Below, one piece after another: positions 1-8,350 of a stretch of 64,000 nucleotides of DNA. The notes beneath the pieces were generated by a model that was given only the letters and a program-made list of their open reading frames with translations, had not been told where the DNA came from and did not search any database. The stretch's first letter is position 1. Each line of letters starts with the position of its first letter. Position numbers and translations under genes: made by a program. The DNA is from JADHUC01 sp964617665 (GTDB lineage: Bacteria > Planctomycetota > Planctomycetia > Pirellulales > Pirellulaceae): assembly GCA_964617665.1 (NCBI GenBank), contig CAZUAH010000005.1:13500-77499 (forward strand). Direction: 5' to 3'.

Positions 1-1131
1 TCCGCCCACGTCTTCCATATTTCCGGCACGTGTCCTGTACTGAATGGCGGGCGTCTCCGGAGTGTCATTGTGCGGATTGATGATACGGCAATTGACAAAT
101 CGGAGCCGGCAACCTGAAGCGGGCTTCCCGCGGATCGCAATCCCGGGGCCGTTGCCGTCGGCAAAGGTGCAATCTACGAACTCGGCCAGACCTGCAAGAG
201 GTCCGTCGGGGCCTTCGTTGTTTGACGTGAAGCTGAAGGGTACACGGTTCGACCCGCGGGCAATGCAGTTCTCCAGACGCAGCGAAAGCGGTGCGGACTT
301 GCCCGTGAGATTCGGCAGATAGAAGACGTAGCCGCAGCCCTGGTTGTTCTCGGACACGCAATTGCGCATCACGCAATTCACGATCCGCTCGGACGCATGA
401 TTCGGCTCGAAGTCGATGCCCGCGGCAGGCGGTGTGCCGGCCGTATTCTTCATGATCGTGTCCTCGATCAGCAGGTTCTCGGCAGTGATCACGCTGATGC
501 CCTGACGGTAGTTGCCGTCGCACACGACATCCTTGATGTGCACGTCCTTGTTCGTGACGCCACGTTTTGATGTACCCAGGTAGATCCCGTCTCCGCCGCT
601 TTCGGCCAACGTCAGGCCGTGGATCTTGATCTTCGCGCTGCTCTTGATGTTGATCACATGTCGCCACTCCGCCTTCTTGTAAGGCGGGTTGTCGTAGTCT
701 TTGCGATGCATTCGCAGGACAGCCCCGTAGCCGACCAGCGACACGTTCTGTTTCAGGCTGATATTGAACAGAGAAGCGTTCGTGGCATGGAATTCGTCCT
801 TCTTCGCCTCGACCACTGCTCCCTTCTCGAAGAAGATCTCCTGATCGCTGGCCAAGTTGATCGGCCGGACGATCCACGGGCGGCCCATGTTTTCGACGAT
901 TACGCGTTTGGCCCCGGAATCGACGGCCGCCTGCAGCGCATCGGTCGAGTCGGCCGCTTCGAATCCCCACCAAGACGCCTTGGCCTCGGTTATCTCGCCA
1001 GCCTTCACTTTGGCAATCGCATCCGCATCGACCTCGGCCGCCGAAACGGCCGGGACGACGTGCAGCACAGCCAAGAATAGCGGGATGGCCCACAAAACGC
1101 TTAAGTGCCAGGACGACCTTCGATTTGGCAT
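1..1131 (-). CDS. Secreted right-handed parallel beta-helix protein (pectate-lyase-like fold), C-terminus beyond window
   Basis: The frame stays open from the ATG at 1131 to the first base of the window (377 codons), so the C-terminus lies outside. An AAGGAG sits about 7 bases before the ATG. Residues 1-32 form a signal peptide (basic start, hydrophobic core with WAIPLFLAVLHVV, then VSAAE). An alternating pattern of short beta strands follows, with repeated V-x-I/N-C turns such as GISVITAENLLIEDT, IVNCVMRNC and LRLENCIARGSN. This is typical of right-handed parallel beta-helix proteins (pectate lyase or polysaccharide lyase-like). The overlapping minus-strand frame at 65-1093 is Arg/Gly/Cys-rich nonsense and is a shadow. 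Substrate unknown; likely a periplasmic or exported carbohydrate-active or structural protein. The fold is a confident inference, the activity is not. Confidence 0.82.
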   Translation of the reverse strand, partial: MPNRRSSWHLSVLWAIPLFLAVLHVVPAVSAAEVDADAIAKVKAGEITEAKASWWGFEAADSTDALQAAVDSGAKRVIVENMGRPWIVRPINLASDQEIFFEKGAVVEAKKDEFHATNASLFNISLKQNVSLVGYGAVLRMHRKDYDNPPYKKAEWRHVINIKSSAKIKIHGLTLAESGGDGIYLGTSKRGVTNKDVHIKDVVCDGNYRQGISVITAENLLIEDTIMKNTAGTPPAAGIDFEPNHASERIVNCVMRNCVSENNQGCGYVFYLPNLTGKSAPLSLRLENCIARGSNRVPFSFTSNNEGPDGPLAGLAEFVDCTFADGNGPGIAIRGKPASGCRLRFVNCRIINPHNDTPETPAIQYRTRAGNMEDVGG

Positions 1132-1326
1132 CTCATTCTCCTTCAACGGAATTGCCGGCTTCATTTGGCGAACATCGGCGGCCTGTTATGATGGCATCTT
1201 CGATGATCATAACATTTGCACTGCCGATACGCGCTACTATCATGGAAATCAGAGACGATCTTGCGCGGGGACGGACTTGGTGTCTCCAACTCGACTGATC
1301 GCCTCGACGAGAGATGGTCCAGAAAC

Positions 1327-1397
1327 GGGAGGGCGAGGCTCCTGCCGAGCCGCGCGTTGACATCAATACTCCGGCTCAGCAGGAGCTTCGCCCTCCC
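1327..1397. repeat. Inverted-repeat (REP-like) element between divergent genes
   Basis: Two 26-base arms, 1327-1352 and 1372-1397, are reverse complements with two mismatches and are separated by 19 bases. Each arm starts GGGAGGGCGA and contains its own small GGCTC/GAGCC-type hairpin. The element lies in the 342-base gap (1132-1473) between the divergent beta-helix and LamG/propeller genes; nothing else recognisable is seen in that gap. It is placed where promoters for both genes should lie, but a role is not shown. Confidence 0.7.
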
Positions 1398-1473
1398 AAA
1401 ACCCCGACTAGAAACGGCCTCAACGACCTTTTCGTCATCGGGAAGACGGTTCACAATCCCAGAGGACTAGACA

Positions 1474-3123
1474 ATGAAGTTCCGCTATGCAACGCACATC
1501 CTGACCGTAGCGTTGTGCCTGTTGTGGGGCCTTACCGCCGCGTCGGCTGCCGCGTCTCGCGGCGGTCTGGTCGCGCATTATCGGCTTGCGAGCGACGCCA
1601 GGGATTCATCCGGTCGCGGCAACCACGGGATCGTCCACGGTGTCACGTTCGACGCTGGACAAGACGCCTCGTTCGACGGCATCGACGACTACATTGAAGT
1701 GCCCCACTCCAAGTCACTTGCCCTCGGTACCAATGACTTCTCCGTTGCCGTTTGGGTCCATACCGCGGCCGCACTCGACGACACGCTCGGCGACATCCTC
1801 AGTAAGTACGACCCGGCAATTCGCACGGGCACGACACTCAGTATCATGAATTACTCGGGGGTTGCCTCGGCCCAACCAAACCATCGGAATCTCTTCTTTG
1901 GCATCGACTCCGCAAGGATCGACTACGAATGGTTCGACTGCGGCCGCCCCGGCGAGGCGCTCAGTATTTTCGCCATGGCCGTATACGACGGAAAACTGTA
2001 CGTCGGCACGTTCGAGGCCGGGCACGACAAGGTTGGCCACGTCTATCGGTACGAGGGCGGTACCAAATGGGTCGACTGCGGATGCCCAAACGAGTGCAAC
2101 ATGATACCCGCGTTGGCTGTCTACAAAGGAAAGCTGTTCGCCGGCGGCACGCGACGTAACGTAGTTCACGACGGGATGTCGACCTTGCCCAATCAGAACC
2201 CAGGCGGAAAGGTCTATAGCTACGAAGGGGGCACCACGTGGACCGATTGCGGCCAGCTCGGCGAGGCGGATACGTTTTTTTCGCTAACGGTGTTCGATGG
2301 GAAACTGTACGGCAGTACGATGTATTGGCCCGCCAAAGGACTGTACCGTTACGACGGCGGCAAGAAATGGACGTTCTGCGGCAACCCTGGCCAGCGAGTC
2401 GGTGTATTGGGTGTCTACAACGGTCACCTGTACGCAACCAGCTTCGACGGTGGCGGCTTTTTTCGCTACGACGGCGGGACCGATTGGACGCGTCTGAAAT
2501 CCATCCCCGAGACCACGCAGACCTACTCGATCGCCGTCCACCAAGGCAAGATGTGTGTCGGCACGTGGCCCAACGGCTTGGTCTATCGGTACGACGGACC
2601 GGAGAGCTGGACCTGCTTGGGCCGGCTGGGCGACGAGACCGAAATCGAGGGCATGGTCGTCTACAACGGAAAGCTGTTCGCCGGGACGCTCCCGTTGGCA
2701 AGAGTCTATCGTTACGACGGCGATGCCACCTGGAACTACACGGGAAATCTCGACCTGACCCCGAACGCCAAGTACCGACGAGTTTGGCCGCTGGCCGTGT
2801 TCCAGGGAAGACTATTCGCCGGGACTCTCCCGTCAGGACACATCTTCTCACTGGAAGCCGGCAAATGCGTCACCCACGACAGCGAGCTGCAGCCCGGCTG
2901 GCGACACATTGCGGCCGTCAAGCAAGCCGGTCTGCTCAAGCTTTACGTCGACGGGAGGCTCGTTGCCCAATCGTCGGCCTTCAACCCACGAGACTACGAC
3001 CTGTCCAACACCCAACCGCTGAAAATCGGGTTCGGCCAGCACGATTACTTCAACGGCAAGATGAAGGATCTCCGTATCTACAACCGGGCGTTGGGCGAAG
3101 CCGAGATCCGTGAGCTAGAATAG
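1474..3123 (+). CDS. Secreted LamG-fold protein with a seven-bladed beta-propeller nested inside
   Basis: 549 residues. Residues 1-26 are a signal peptide (LCLLWGLTAASAAAS). Residues about 31-115 are the N-terminal half of a LamG/concanavalin-like jelly roll (LVAHYRLASDARDSSGRGNHG, FDGIDDYIEVP). The matching second half, with LYVDGRLVA and the terminal MKDLRIYNRALGEAEI signature, only appears at about 470-549. Between them are seven Kelch-like repeats, each built as W-x-D/x-C/x-G then a GKLY/F-(V/A)-G strand and a V-Y-R-Y-(D/E)-G-G end. AGAGGA precedes the ATG. Probably a cell-surface or periplasmic carbohydrate-binding or adhesion protein. A decayed copy of its last blade is present at 8087. 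First gene of a plus-strand block. Confidence 0.85.
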   Translation: MKFRYATHILTVALCLLWGLTAASAAASRGGLVAHYRLASDARDSSGRGNHGIVHGVTFDAGQDASFDGIDDYIEVPHSKSLALGTNDFSVAVWVHTAAALDDTLGDILSKYDPAIRTGTTLSIMNYSGVASAQPNHRNLFFGIDSARIDYEWFDCGRPGEALSIFAMAVYDGKLYVGTFEAGHDKVGHVYRYEGGTKWVDCGCPNECNMIPALAVYKGKLFAGGTRRNVVHDGMSTLPNQNPGGKVYSYEGGTTWTDCGQLGEADTFFSLTVFDGKLYGSTMYWPAKGLYRYDGGKKWTFCGNPGQRVGVLGVYNGHLYATSFDGGGFFRYDGGTDWTRLKSIPETTQTYSIAVHQGKMCVGTWPNGLVYRYDGPESWTCLGRLGDETEIEGMVVYNGKLFAGTLPLARVYRYDGDATWNYTGNLDLTPNAKYRRVWPLAVFQGRLFAGTLPSGHIFSLEAGKCVTHDSELQPGWRHIAAVKQAGLLKLYVDGRLVAQSSAFNPRDYDLSNTQPLKIGFGQHDYFNGKMKDLRIYNRALGEAEIRELE

Positions 3124-3313
3124 AAGCTCGGCAACTAGCCGCTCGAACTCGATGCAAGCGACCTATCGGCATTGAATACGCTCTGACGTAGTTACTGTAG
3201 GCCGCCCCCCCCAGGAATAGCCCTGCGTTTGCTCTTTCTAGCCTCCCGTGTTAGTCTTGCATTAGCGTTATACCTATCCCTTCATCCTATTTTCCTACAG
3301 CAAAGGTAAGGTC

Positions 3314-4237
3314 ATGAGCCAACGACACCTGTCCAAGACAGGCTTCACGCTGGTCGAGCTGCTAGTGGTGATTGCCATTATTGGCATTTTGGTCGCTCTA
3401 TTGCTGCCGGCTATTCAGGCCGCCCGCGAGGCAGCCAGACGATCCGAGTGCCTTAACAACCTCAAACAAATCGGCGTGGCGATGCATAACTACCACGATA
3501 CTTTCAAGGTCTATCCGTACGGCTACATTGAATCGCCAACAACACTCCACAGGCGAACCACATGGTTTCAGGAAATCTGGCCGTTCGTCGAGCAGGGCGC
3601 GCTGTACGACCTGTACATGGAAGACACCCGGCTTTGGGTGATGGATGTAGATCCAGCGGTGAGGGATCAGGACATTGAGGCGTTCCAGTGCCCCTCGGAT
3701 GGTAACCAGCCCGCGAAGGGCGCAAGCGGGGGATTCCGCAGCGGCGCCTCAGGATTCCAGGGAAGCTACGTCGTGTGCAGCGGCAAAGGCATCATGTATT
3801 ATGGCACCGCTGATCTCGGTGGAATGTTCTACCGCCGTTCCCGTATCACGTTCGCAGACATCCTCGATGGGACCTCCAACACGCTCATGGCAAGTGAAGG
3901 CATCGTCCGCGGCACCGCTACCGGCGGGTGGGGAGGAGCTGGCGGCTACTGGGGCGGTGCTCCCCACGGCGGCTACGGTTTCACCACCCTCGAAACCCCC
4001 AACAGTCCGATAGCCGACCGCGTCTACTCATGCAAGAGCACGACTTGGCCCAACGCGCCGTGCGCATCCACTGGCGGCACCAACGACCATCGAAATTTCG
4101 CCCGAAGTTATCACCCAGGCGGCGTGAACGCCGTGTTGGCTGACGCTTCCGTGCGGTTTATCACCGACTCGATCAACCTGGGCACTTATCGGGCCCTGGG
4201 CACGCGGCACGGAGGGGAACCTCCAGCGCAGTACTAG
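3314..4237 (+). CDS. DUF1559 prepilin-like protein with type IV N-methylation motif
   Basis: 307 residues. The N-terminus carries a type IV pilin/pseudopilin leader: GFTLVELLVVIAIIGILVALL with the conserved Glu five residues after the processing Gly, followed by the planctomycete hallmark AIQAAREAARRSECLNNLKQIG. The body is the DUF1559 (SBP_bac_10-like) domain. The C-terminus has the H-X9-DG type end (HPGGVNAVLADASVRFI). The family is hugely expanded in Planctomycetota and is thought to be a minor pseudopilin, processed by a prepilin peptidase and placed in a type II secretion or pilus-like assembly. AAGG precedes the ATG. The spacing of 80-100 bases to the next gene suggests co-transcription with the lipoprotein, TPR and CRTAC1-like genes. 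Confidence 0.95.
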   Translation: MSQRHLSKTGFTLVELLVVIAIIGILVALLLPAIQAAREAARRSECLNNLKQIGVAMHNYHDTFKVYPYGYIESPTTLHRRTTWFQEIWPFVEQGALYDLYMEDTRLWVMDVDPAVRDQDIEAFQCPSDGNQPAKGASGGFRSGASGFQGSYVVCSGKGIMYYGTADLGGMFYRRSRITFADILDGTSNTLMASEGIVRGTATGGWGGAGGYWGGAPHGGYGFTTLETPNSPIADRVYSCKSTTWPNAPCASTGGTNDHRNFARSYHPGGVNAVLADASVRFITDSINLGTYRALGTRHGGEPPAQY

Positions 4238-4337
4238 ATCTGCTGTTGCGCGCGGCGGGAGAACTCGATTGGGGGCACGACCAGCGTTTTCCCGCGTTTC
4301 GCTTTGATTTGCCCCAATGAATGAAAGGCCTGACTCT

Positions 4338-4751
4338 ATGAATAGCCCAAAAGTAGTCTTCGTAATCATTGCGCTCGCACTGTTGGTAACTCTCGGCTGC
4401 GGATCGAGCAGCGGGCCAGAGACAATCGTAGTCTCGGGAAACGTGACGTTCGACGGAGCACCTGTTCCCAGCGGCGAAATCATCTTCAGGGACACTGCAG
4501 AACAAGTACGGAGTTGCGGTGGGCCAATCACCGACGGCAAGTATTCCTTCGAGGCGTCACCCGGCAGCAAGAGAGTCGAAATTACGGCAATTCGCGAAAT
4601 CCCCGGAGAAACGGTCGAGGCCAATCCAGGTGAAATCACCGCCGCAACGGAGATGTACGTTCCGGCCATATACAACGACCAGACAACTCTGACGGCCGAG
4701 GTGTCAGAATCCGAAACCGAATTCAATTTTCCCTTGGAAGGTGGCAACTAG
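4338..4751 (+). CDS. Small lipoprotein with carboxypeptidase regulatory-like (transthyretin-type) domain
   Basis: 137 residues from the ATG at 4338, chosen because a GAAAGG precedes it; an in-frame ATG at 4317 has no ribosome site. The start is a lipoprotein signal: hydrophobic VVFVIIALALLVTLGC, with the lipobox Cys at about residue 21. A single Ig-like beta sandwich follows (VSGNVTFDGAPVPSGEIIF, then DGKYSFEASPGSKRVEI), the pattern of planctomycete carboxypeptidase-regulatory-like proteins. These often follow DUF1559 genes, as here. Likely an outer- or inner-membrane-anchored periplasmic partner of the pseudopilin; exact role unknown. Confidence 0.85.
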   Translation: MNSPKVVFVIIALALLVTLGCGSSSGPETIVVSGNVTFDGAPVPSGEIIFRDTAEQVRSCGGPITDGKYSFEASPGSKRVEITAIREIPGETVEANPGEITAATEMYVPAIYNDQTTLTAEVSESETEFNFPLEGGN

Positions 4752-4925
4752 CCGAGGCAAATTCCGGCGGAATCCCTTGCCGATCGTCCTCCAGGGTCGG
4801 TGGACGTGGCTGGCAGACAGCCTGCCATTCCGCCATCGACTCCTCTGCATCACCAACCGTTGGGGGGCGGCAGCTTCGAGCGAACCTGTTCTCGGCATAC
4901 ATTTTCGCCCCTTGGCCAATAAGGC

Positions 4926-6347
4926 ATGGCAGACCGCAGGAACGCTAAGCGTGGCAACCGAACAGCGATCGGCGATCGGGCCACGGAAACGAGGTCACGT
5001 CTAATCAGATATGCCCTGCTGGCGTTGGGGTGTATCTGTGGTGCGGGTGGTATCCTTGCGCTTGTGATCGCCTTAACGCCTCTGGATCATCCCCAGCTGA
5101 AGGTAAGGGATCGCTCCGCGCCCCCGGAGTCCATCGCCGAGAAACCGCGGATCGTCATTCCGGCAACGGCCGCTCCGGCGACGCTTGATGAGTTGAAAAA
5201 CGAGGCCATGCAGGTGGCCGAGGATCTGCTGGCCCGTTTTCCTCGATCGCCCGAAGCTCATCACATCATGGCCTTGCTGCAGAAGGCGTTTCGCCAGACC
5301 GATGACGCCAGGGACTATTGGCAACAGTGCATCGAATTGGCACCCGATCACTCACGTGCCCGCATCGGCTTGGCGAGTGTTGCGGTGGACCAGGGCAACG
5401 ACGAGATGGCCGTCGAGACGCTGGAAGAAGCGATTTCAGTCGGTTGTTCATCGACTGATGTCTGCAACGCTCTGGCTACTGCATTGATGCACCTGGGAAG
5501 GTTCGAAGAGGCTGTTGGCGTTCTGGAAAAGAGCCCAGTCACCTTCCCGCAGTCGTCTGAAGGCTGGTATCTGCTCGGCCAGGTGCAGATTCAGCGCAAT
5601 GAGTTCCAACAGGCGGAGAAGAGTCTAGCGACGGCGATTGAATTGGCGCCAACCTACACGGATGCCTACTACGCGATGGCCACTGTCTGTGTGCGTCAGG
5701 GGAACCACGAAAAGGCTGCCGAATATCGCAAACGATTCGCCGAACTCAAGGCAGGCGACCGCGAAGCGGAAGACAGACGATTCCACATCCCCGATCTGGA
5801 TTCGATGCGACAAAGAACGGCAGCGACGCTCTGCGGAGCCGGCACCGTCCATCTCCAGGAGGGCGACCGTTTGGAAGCGGAAAAGCTACTACTTCGCGCG
5901 GCGGCCGTATTGCCGGATTTCGCTGAGACTTACAAGGTACTGGCGTCGCTGTATCAACGCACGGAGCGGATCGCCGATGCCCTGGCCGTGCAGCGGCATC
6001 TGGTGGAAATCGACCCGGACAACATCGTCAACCACCTCAACCTGGCGAATCTGTCCGCTCGCGTCGGGGATGTAGCGGCGGCAGAGGAAACCTTGAAGCA
6101 GGCCATCGAGATTCGGCCGGATGCCGCCGTCGCCTACTCCTGCCTTGCGCAACTGTACTTGAAAACAGGGAAGCTTGAACAGGCACGCTCGCTGGCCGAA
6201 GAAGCGGTTCGAAGAGAAACGAACGCAGCAGGCTATGTGTTGTTGGCATCGGTCTGCCAGCAATTGAATGACAAGGCGGGTGCTGAGGCTGCTTTGAAGG
6301 AGGCGAGGAAACTGTCGTCTAGCAATCCACAACCACGCACCAGGTGA
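4926..6347 (+). CDS. Membrane-anchored TPR-repeat protein
   Basis: 473 residues. A basic N-terminus is followed by one transmembrane segment at about 25-52 (LIRYALLALGCICGAGGILALVIAL). Two tracts of tetratricopeptide repeats follow (about 75-270 and 305-465), with signatures such as SEGWYLLGQVQIQRNEFQQA and VAYSCLAQLYLKTGKLEQA. The protein should face the periplasm as a scaffold. It ends 18 bases before the CRTAC1-like gene, a TPR + ASPIC/UnbV pairing that is frequent in planctomycetes, so the two probably work together. No clear ribosome site precedes the ATG at 4926 (only AAGG very close to it), so the exact start is uncertain. Confidence 0.88.
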   Translation: MADRRNAKRGNRTAIGDRATETRSRLIRYALLALGCICGAGGILALVIALTPLDHPQLKVRDRSAPPESIAEKPRIVIPATAAPATLDELKNEAMQVAEDLLARFPRSPEAHHIMALLQKAFRQTDDARDYWQQCIELAPDHSRARIGLASVAVDQGNDEMAVETLEEAISVGCSSTDVCNALATALMHLGRFEEAVGVLEKSPVTFPQSSEGWYLLGQVQIQRNEFQQAEKSLATAIELAPTYTDAYYAMATVCVRQGNHEKAAEYRKRFAELKAGDREAEDRRFHIPDLDSMRQRTAATLCGAGTVHLQEGDRLEAEKLLLRAAAVLPDFAETYKVLASLYQRTERIADALAVQRHLVEIDPDNIVNHLNLANLSARVGDVAAAEETLKQAIEIRPDAAVAYSCLAQLYLKTGKLEQARSLAEEAVRRETNAAGYVLLASVCQQLNDKAGAEAALKEARKLSSSNPQPRTR

Positions 6348-6365
6348 CATCTCAGTCTTTACGCC

Positions 6366-8090
6366 ATGAGTACACACATTAACTTACACGCATTTTGGAT
6401 TTCTATCTTCGGCTTGGTGCAGGTATTGGCTGCGGCAGCGCCGCCCGGCGAGTGTCCTATTCGGTTTCGTGACGTCACCGCTCAGTCGGGCGTTATCTTT
6501 CAACACACTCACGGCGGCAGCGGCCAGCGATACATCGTCGAGACGGTCGCGGGAGGTCTGGCGTTGTTCGACTACGACAGCGACGGCCTGATTGACATCT
6601 ACTTCCTGAACGGAGCGCCGCTGAAGGGGGCCGTTGTCGACGAGCCCCCGCGAAACGCCCTCTATCGCAACAACGGCGACTGGACGTTCACCGACGTAAC
6701 GGAAACTGCGGGAGTTGGCGACCGAGGATTCGGGTTAGGCGTGACCGTAGGGGACTACGACAACGACGGGGACCCCGATCTGTACGTTAATAACTTTGGC
6801 CCCAACGTACTGTACCGCAATAACGGCGACCGTACCTTCACCAACGTCACGCAACAGGCAGGCGTTGACGGCGGTGACAAAGTTGGTGCCGGCGCATGCT
6901 TCCTGGATATGGATCACGACGGCGATCTCGACCTATACGCGGCCAACTACGTCGACTTTACCTACGAAAACCACGTCTCCAAGACGGTGGACGGCTACCA
7001 TTGGTACGCTGGTCCCAGAGCGTATCAGCCCGTCCCTGATACTCTCTATCGCAACAATGGTAACGGGGTATTCACCGATGTGAGTATCTCGTCAGGCATC
7101 GCCTCGGTTTCGGGCACCGGCATGGGCACCGTGTCCGGAGATTTCGACGACGATGGCGACACGGACGTTTTCGTCTGCAACGACGTCAAGGGTAACTTTC
7201 TTTTCCAGAACGACGGCAGCGGGAAGTTCGAAGAAGTTGGGTTTGTCGCCGGCGTGGCTTATAACCTGTATGGCAACGAAAACGGCAGCATGGGCGTCGA
7301 TTGTGGCGACTACGACAACGACGGTCGCCTTGATTTGTTCATGACCGACTATCAAGGTGAACTGCCCGTGCTGTACCGTAACCTGGGCGGTGGTTTCTTC
7401 GAAGACGCGACTCTCGTGGCGAGGGCCGGTAGCGGTGCCTACCCCCACGTCAATTGGGGAACGGGCCTCGTCGATTTCGACAATGATGGCGATCGCGATA
7501 TCTTCATCGCTTGCGGCCACACCGACGATAACGTCGATCGTCGTGACGATAGCACTTCGTACCGCGTGCGGAACATCTTGATGAGCAACACAGGCGACGG
7601 CAAGTTTGTCAACGTGTCAAGACAGTGCGGCGACGGATTGTCCGTGGTGGAAAGCAGTCGCGGCGCCGGATTCGATGATTTGGACAACGACGGGGACATC
7701 GATGTGGTCGTGCTGAACGCGCAATCACGGCCGACTATTCTCCGCAACGAGTCCAAGATGACCAACCATTGGCTCGACATTCGGCTCCGCGGCGTAAAGG
7801 GCAACTGGGATGCAGTCGGCGCTCGTGTTACCGTGACCGCGGGCGATCTGAAGCAATTCGCGGAGATCCACGGCGGTCGCAGCTACCAAGGATACCACGG
7901 CTCTCGGCTGCATTTCGGTTTGGGGAGCCGCGCGAAGATCGACTCGGTCGAAGTGCGTTGGCCCGGTTCAAGCGTCGAGCGGTTCGAGGGCGTCCAGGCC
8001 GATCGGATTGTGACATTGACAGAAGGTGCTTCCCACCGCAGCGCGGCAGGCTCAGCCGAATCCGAGACGAACACGCTCGATCGCAACTGA
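6366..8090 (+). CDS. CRTAC1-like protein: FG-GAP/VCBS repeats plus ASPIC/UnbV domain
   Basis: 574 residues. After a short signal peptide (to about residue 25) comes a series of FG-GAP/VCBS calcium-binding repeats with the Asp-rich loops DYDSDGLIDIY, DYDNDGDPDLY, DMDHDGDLDLY, DFDDDGDTDVF, DYDNDGRLDLF, DFDNDGDRDIF and DLDNDGDIDVV. These form an integrin-alpha-like propeller at about 60-460. The ASPIC/UnbV domain follows at about 475-545 (HWLDIRLRGVKGNWDAVGARV, then SVEVRWPGSSVERFEGV). Exported, calcium-dependent, function poorly known. Translated right after the TPR gene with no ribosome site of its own, suggesting coupling. Its stop codon TGA lies inside a segment duplicated from the gene at 1474, so the last residues may not be original. 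Confidence 0.92.
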   Translation: MSTHINLHAFWISIFGLVQVLAAAAPPGECPIRFRDVTAQSGVIFQHTHGGSGQRYIVETVAGGLALFDYDSDGLIDIYFLNGAPLKGAVVDEPPRNALYRNNGDWTFTDVTETAGVGDRGFGLGVTVGDYDNDGDPDLYVNNFGPNVLYRNNGDRTFTNVTQQAGVDGGDKVGAGACFLDMDHDGDLDLYAANYVDFTYENHVSKTVDGYHWYAGPRAYQPVPDTLYRNNGNGVFTDVSISSGIASVSGTGMGTVSGDFDDDGDTDVFVCNDVKGNFLFQNDGSGKFEEVGFVAGVAYNLYGNENGSMGVDCGDYDNDGRLDLFMTDYQGELPVLYRNLGGGFFEDATLVARAGSGAYPHVNWGTGLVDFDNDGDRDIFIACGHTDDNVDRRDDSTSYRVRNILMSNTGDGKFVNVSRQCGDGLSVVESSRGAGFDDLDNDGDIDVVVLNAQSRPTILRNESKMTNHWLDIRLRGVKGNWDAVGARVTVTAGDLKQFAEIHGGRSYQGYHGSRLHFGLGSRAKIDSVEVRWPGSSVERFEGVQADRIVTLTEGASHRSAAGSAESETNTLDRN

Positions 8091-8180
8091 CCCCGAACGC
8101 CAAGTACCGACGTGCAGAGCCTCTGGCCGTGTGTAACGGAAGGCTTTCCCTCTCTACAATCGAGCACTCCGGAAAGCCGA
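8087..8180 (+). pseudogene. Decayed fragment of the LamG/propeller gene (last blade)
   Basis: Bases 8087-8112 are identical to 2755-2780 of the LamG/propeller gene (26 of 26). Similarity then fades over about 60 more bases. In the original frame the fragment reads LTPNAKYRRAEPLAVCNGRL, against LTPNAKYRRVWPLAVFQGRL in the intact gene. The fragment begins exactly at the end of the CRTAC1-like gene and supplies its stop codon. It is a relic of a paralogous gene or of a recombination between members of this family. The rest of the gap to 8350 holds only the hairpin at 8294. Confidence 0.7.
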
Positions 8181-8293
8181 TGCTCGCGAGTTCAGTTTGC
8201 GACGCTGATCGAGGTCCCGATCAGGGTGGGGCGAGAAACACTTTCGAGGTCTGCTTGACATTGCGGGATCGGCAGCGTACCACAATCGAATCA

Positions 8294-8317
8294 GTAGAAG
8301 ACTGCGTGCGGCAGTCT
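8294..8317 (+). repeat. Single GTAG-plus-hairpin (REP-like) unit
   Basis: GTAG at 8294-8297 is followed after one base by a perfect 7-base stem, AGACTGC at 8299-8305 and GCAGTCT at 8311-8317, with a 5-base loop. There is no T tract after it, so it is not a good terminator. The GTAG-then-hairpin layout matches the paired elements elsewhere in the window. A single copy upstream of the DUF1080 gene; it could also be a regulatory leader hairpin. Confidence 0.4.
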
Positions 8318-8350
8318 CGAGAGTCGACACACTTGGGAAGGGACGGACAA

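Noticed and set aside
65..1093. 342-residue minus-strand open frame over the beta-helix gene
   Set aside because: Arg/Gly/Cys-rich with no domain pattern. The frame one base away gives a signal peptide and beta-helix repeats with a good ribosome site at 1131.
1961..2851. 296-residue minus-strand frame opposite the LamG/propeller gene
   Set aside because: Arg/Ser/Pro-rich shadow; the plus frame has seven clear propeller repeats.
7769..8350. Upstream extension of the DUF1080 frame into the CRTAC1-like gene
   Set aside because: It overlaps the ASPIC/UnbV coding region in another frame and is Arg/Ser-rich. The signal peptide starts at 8351.
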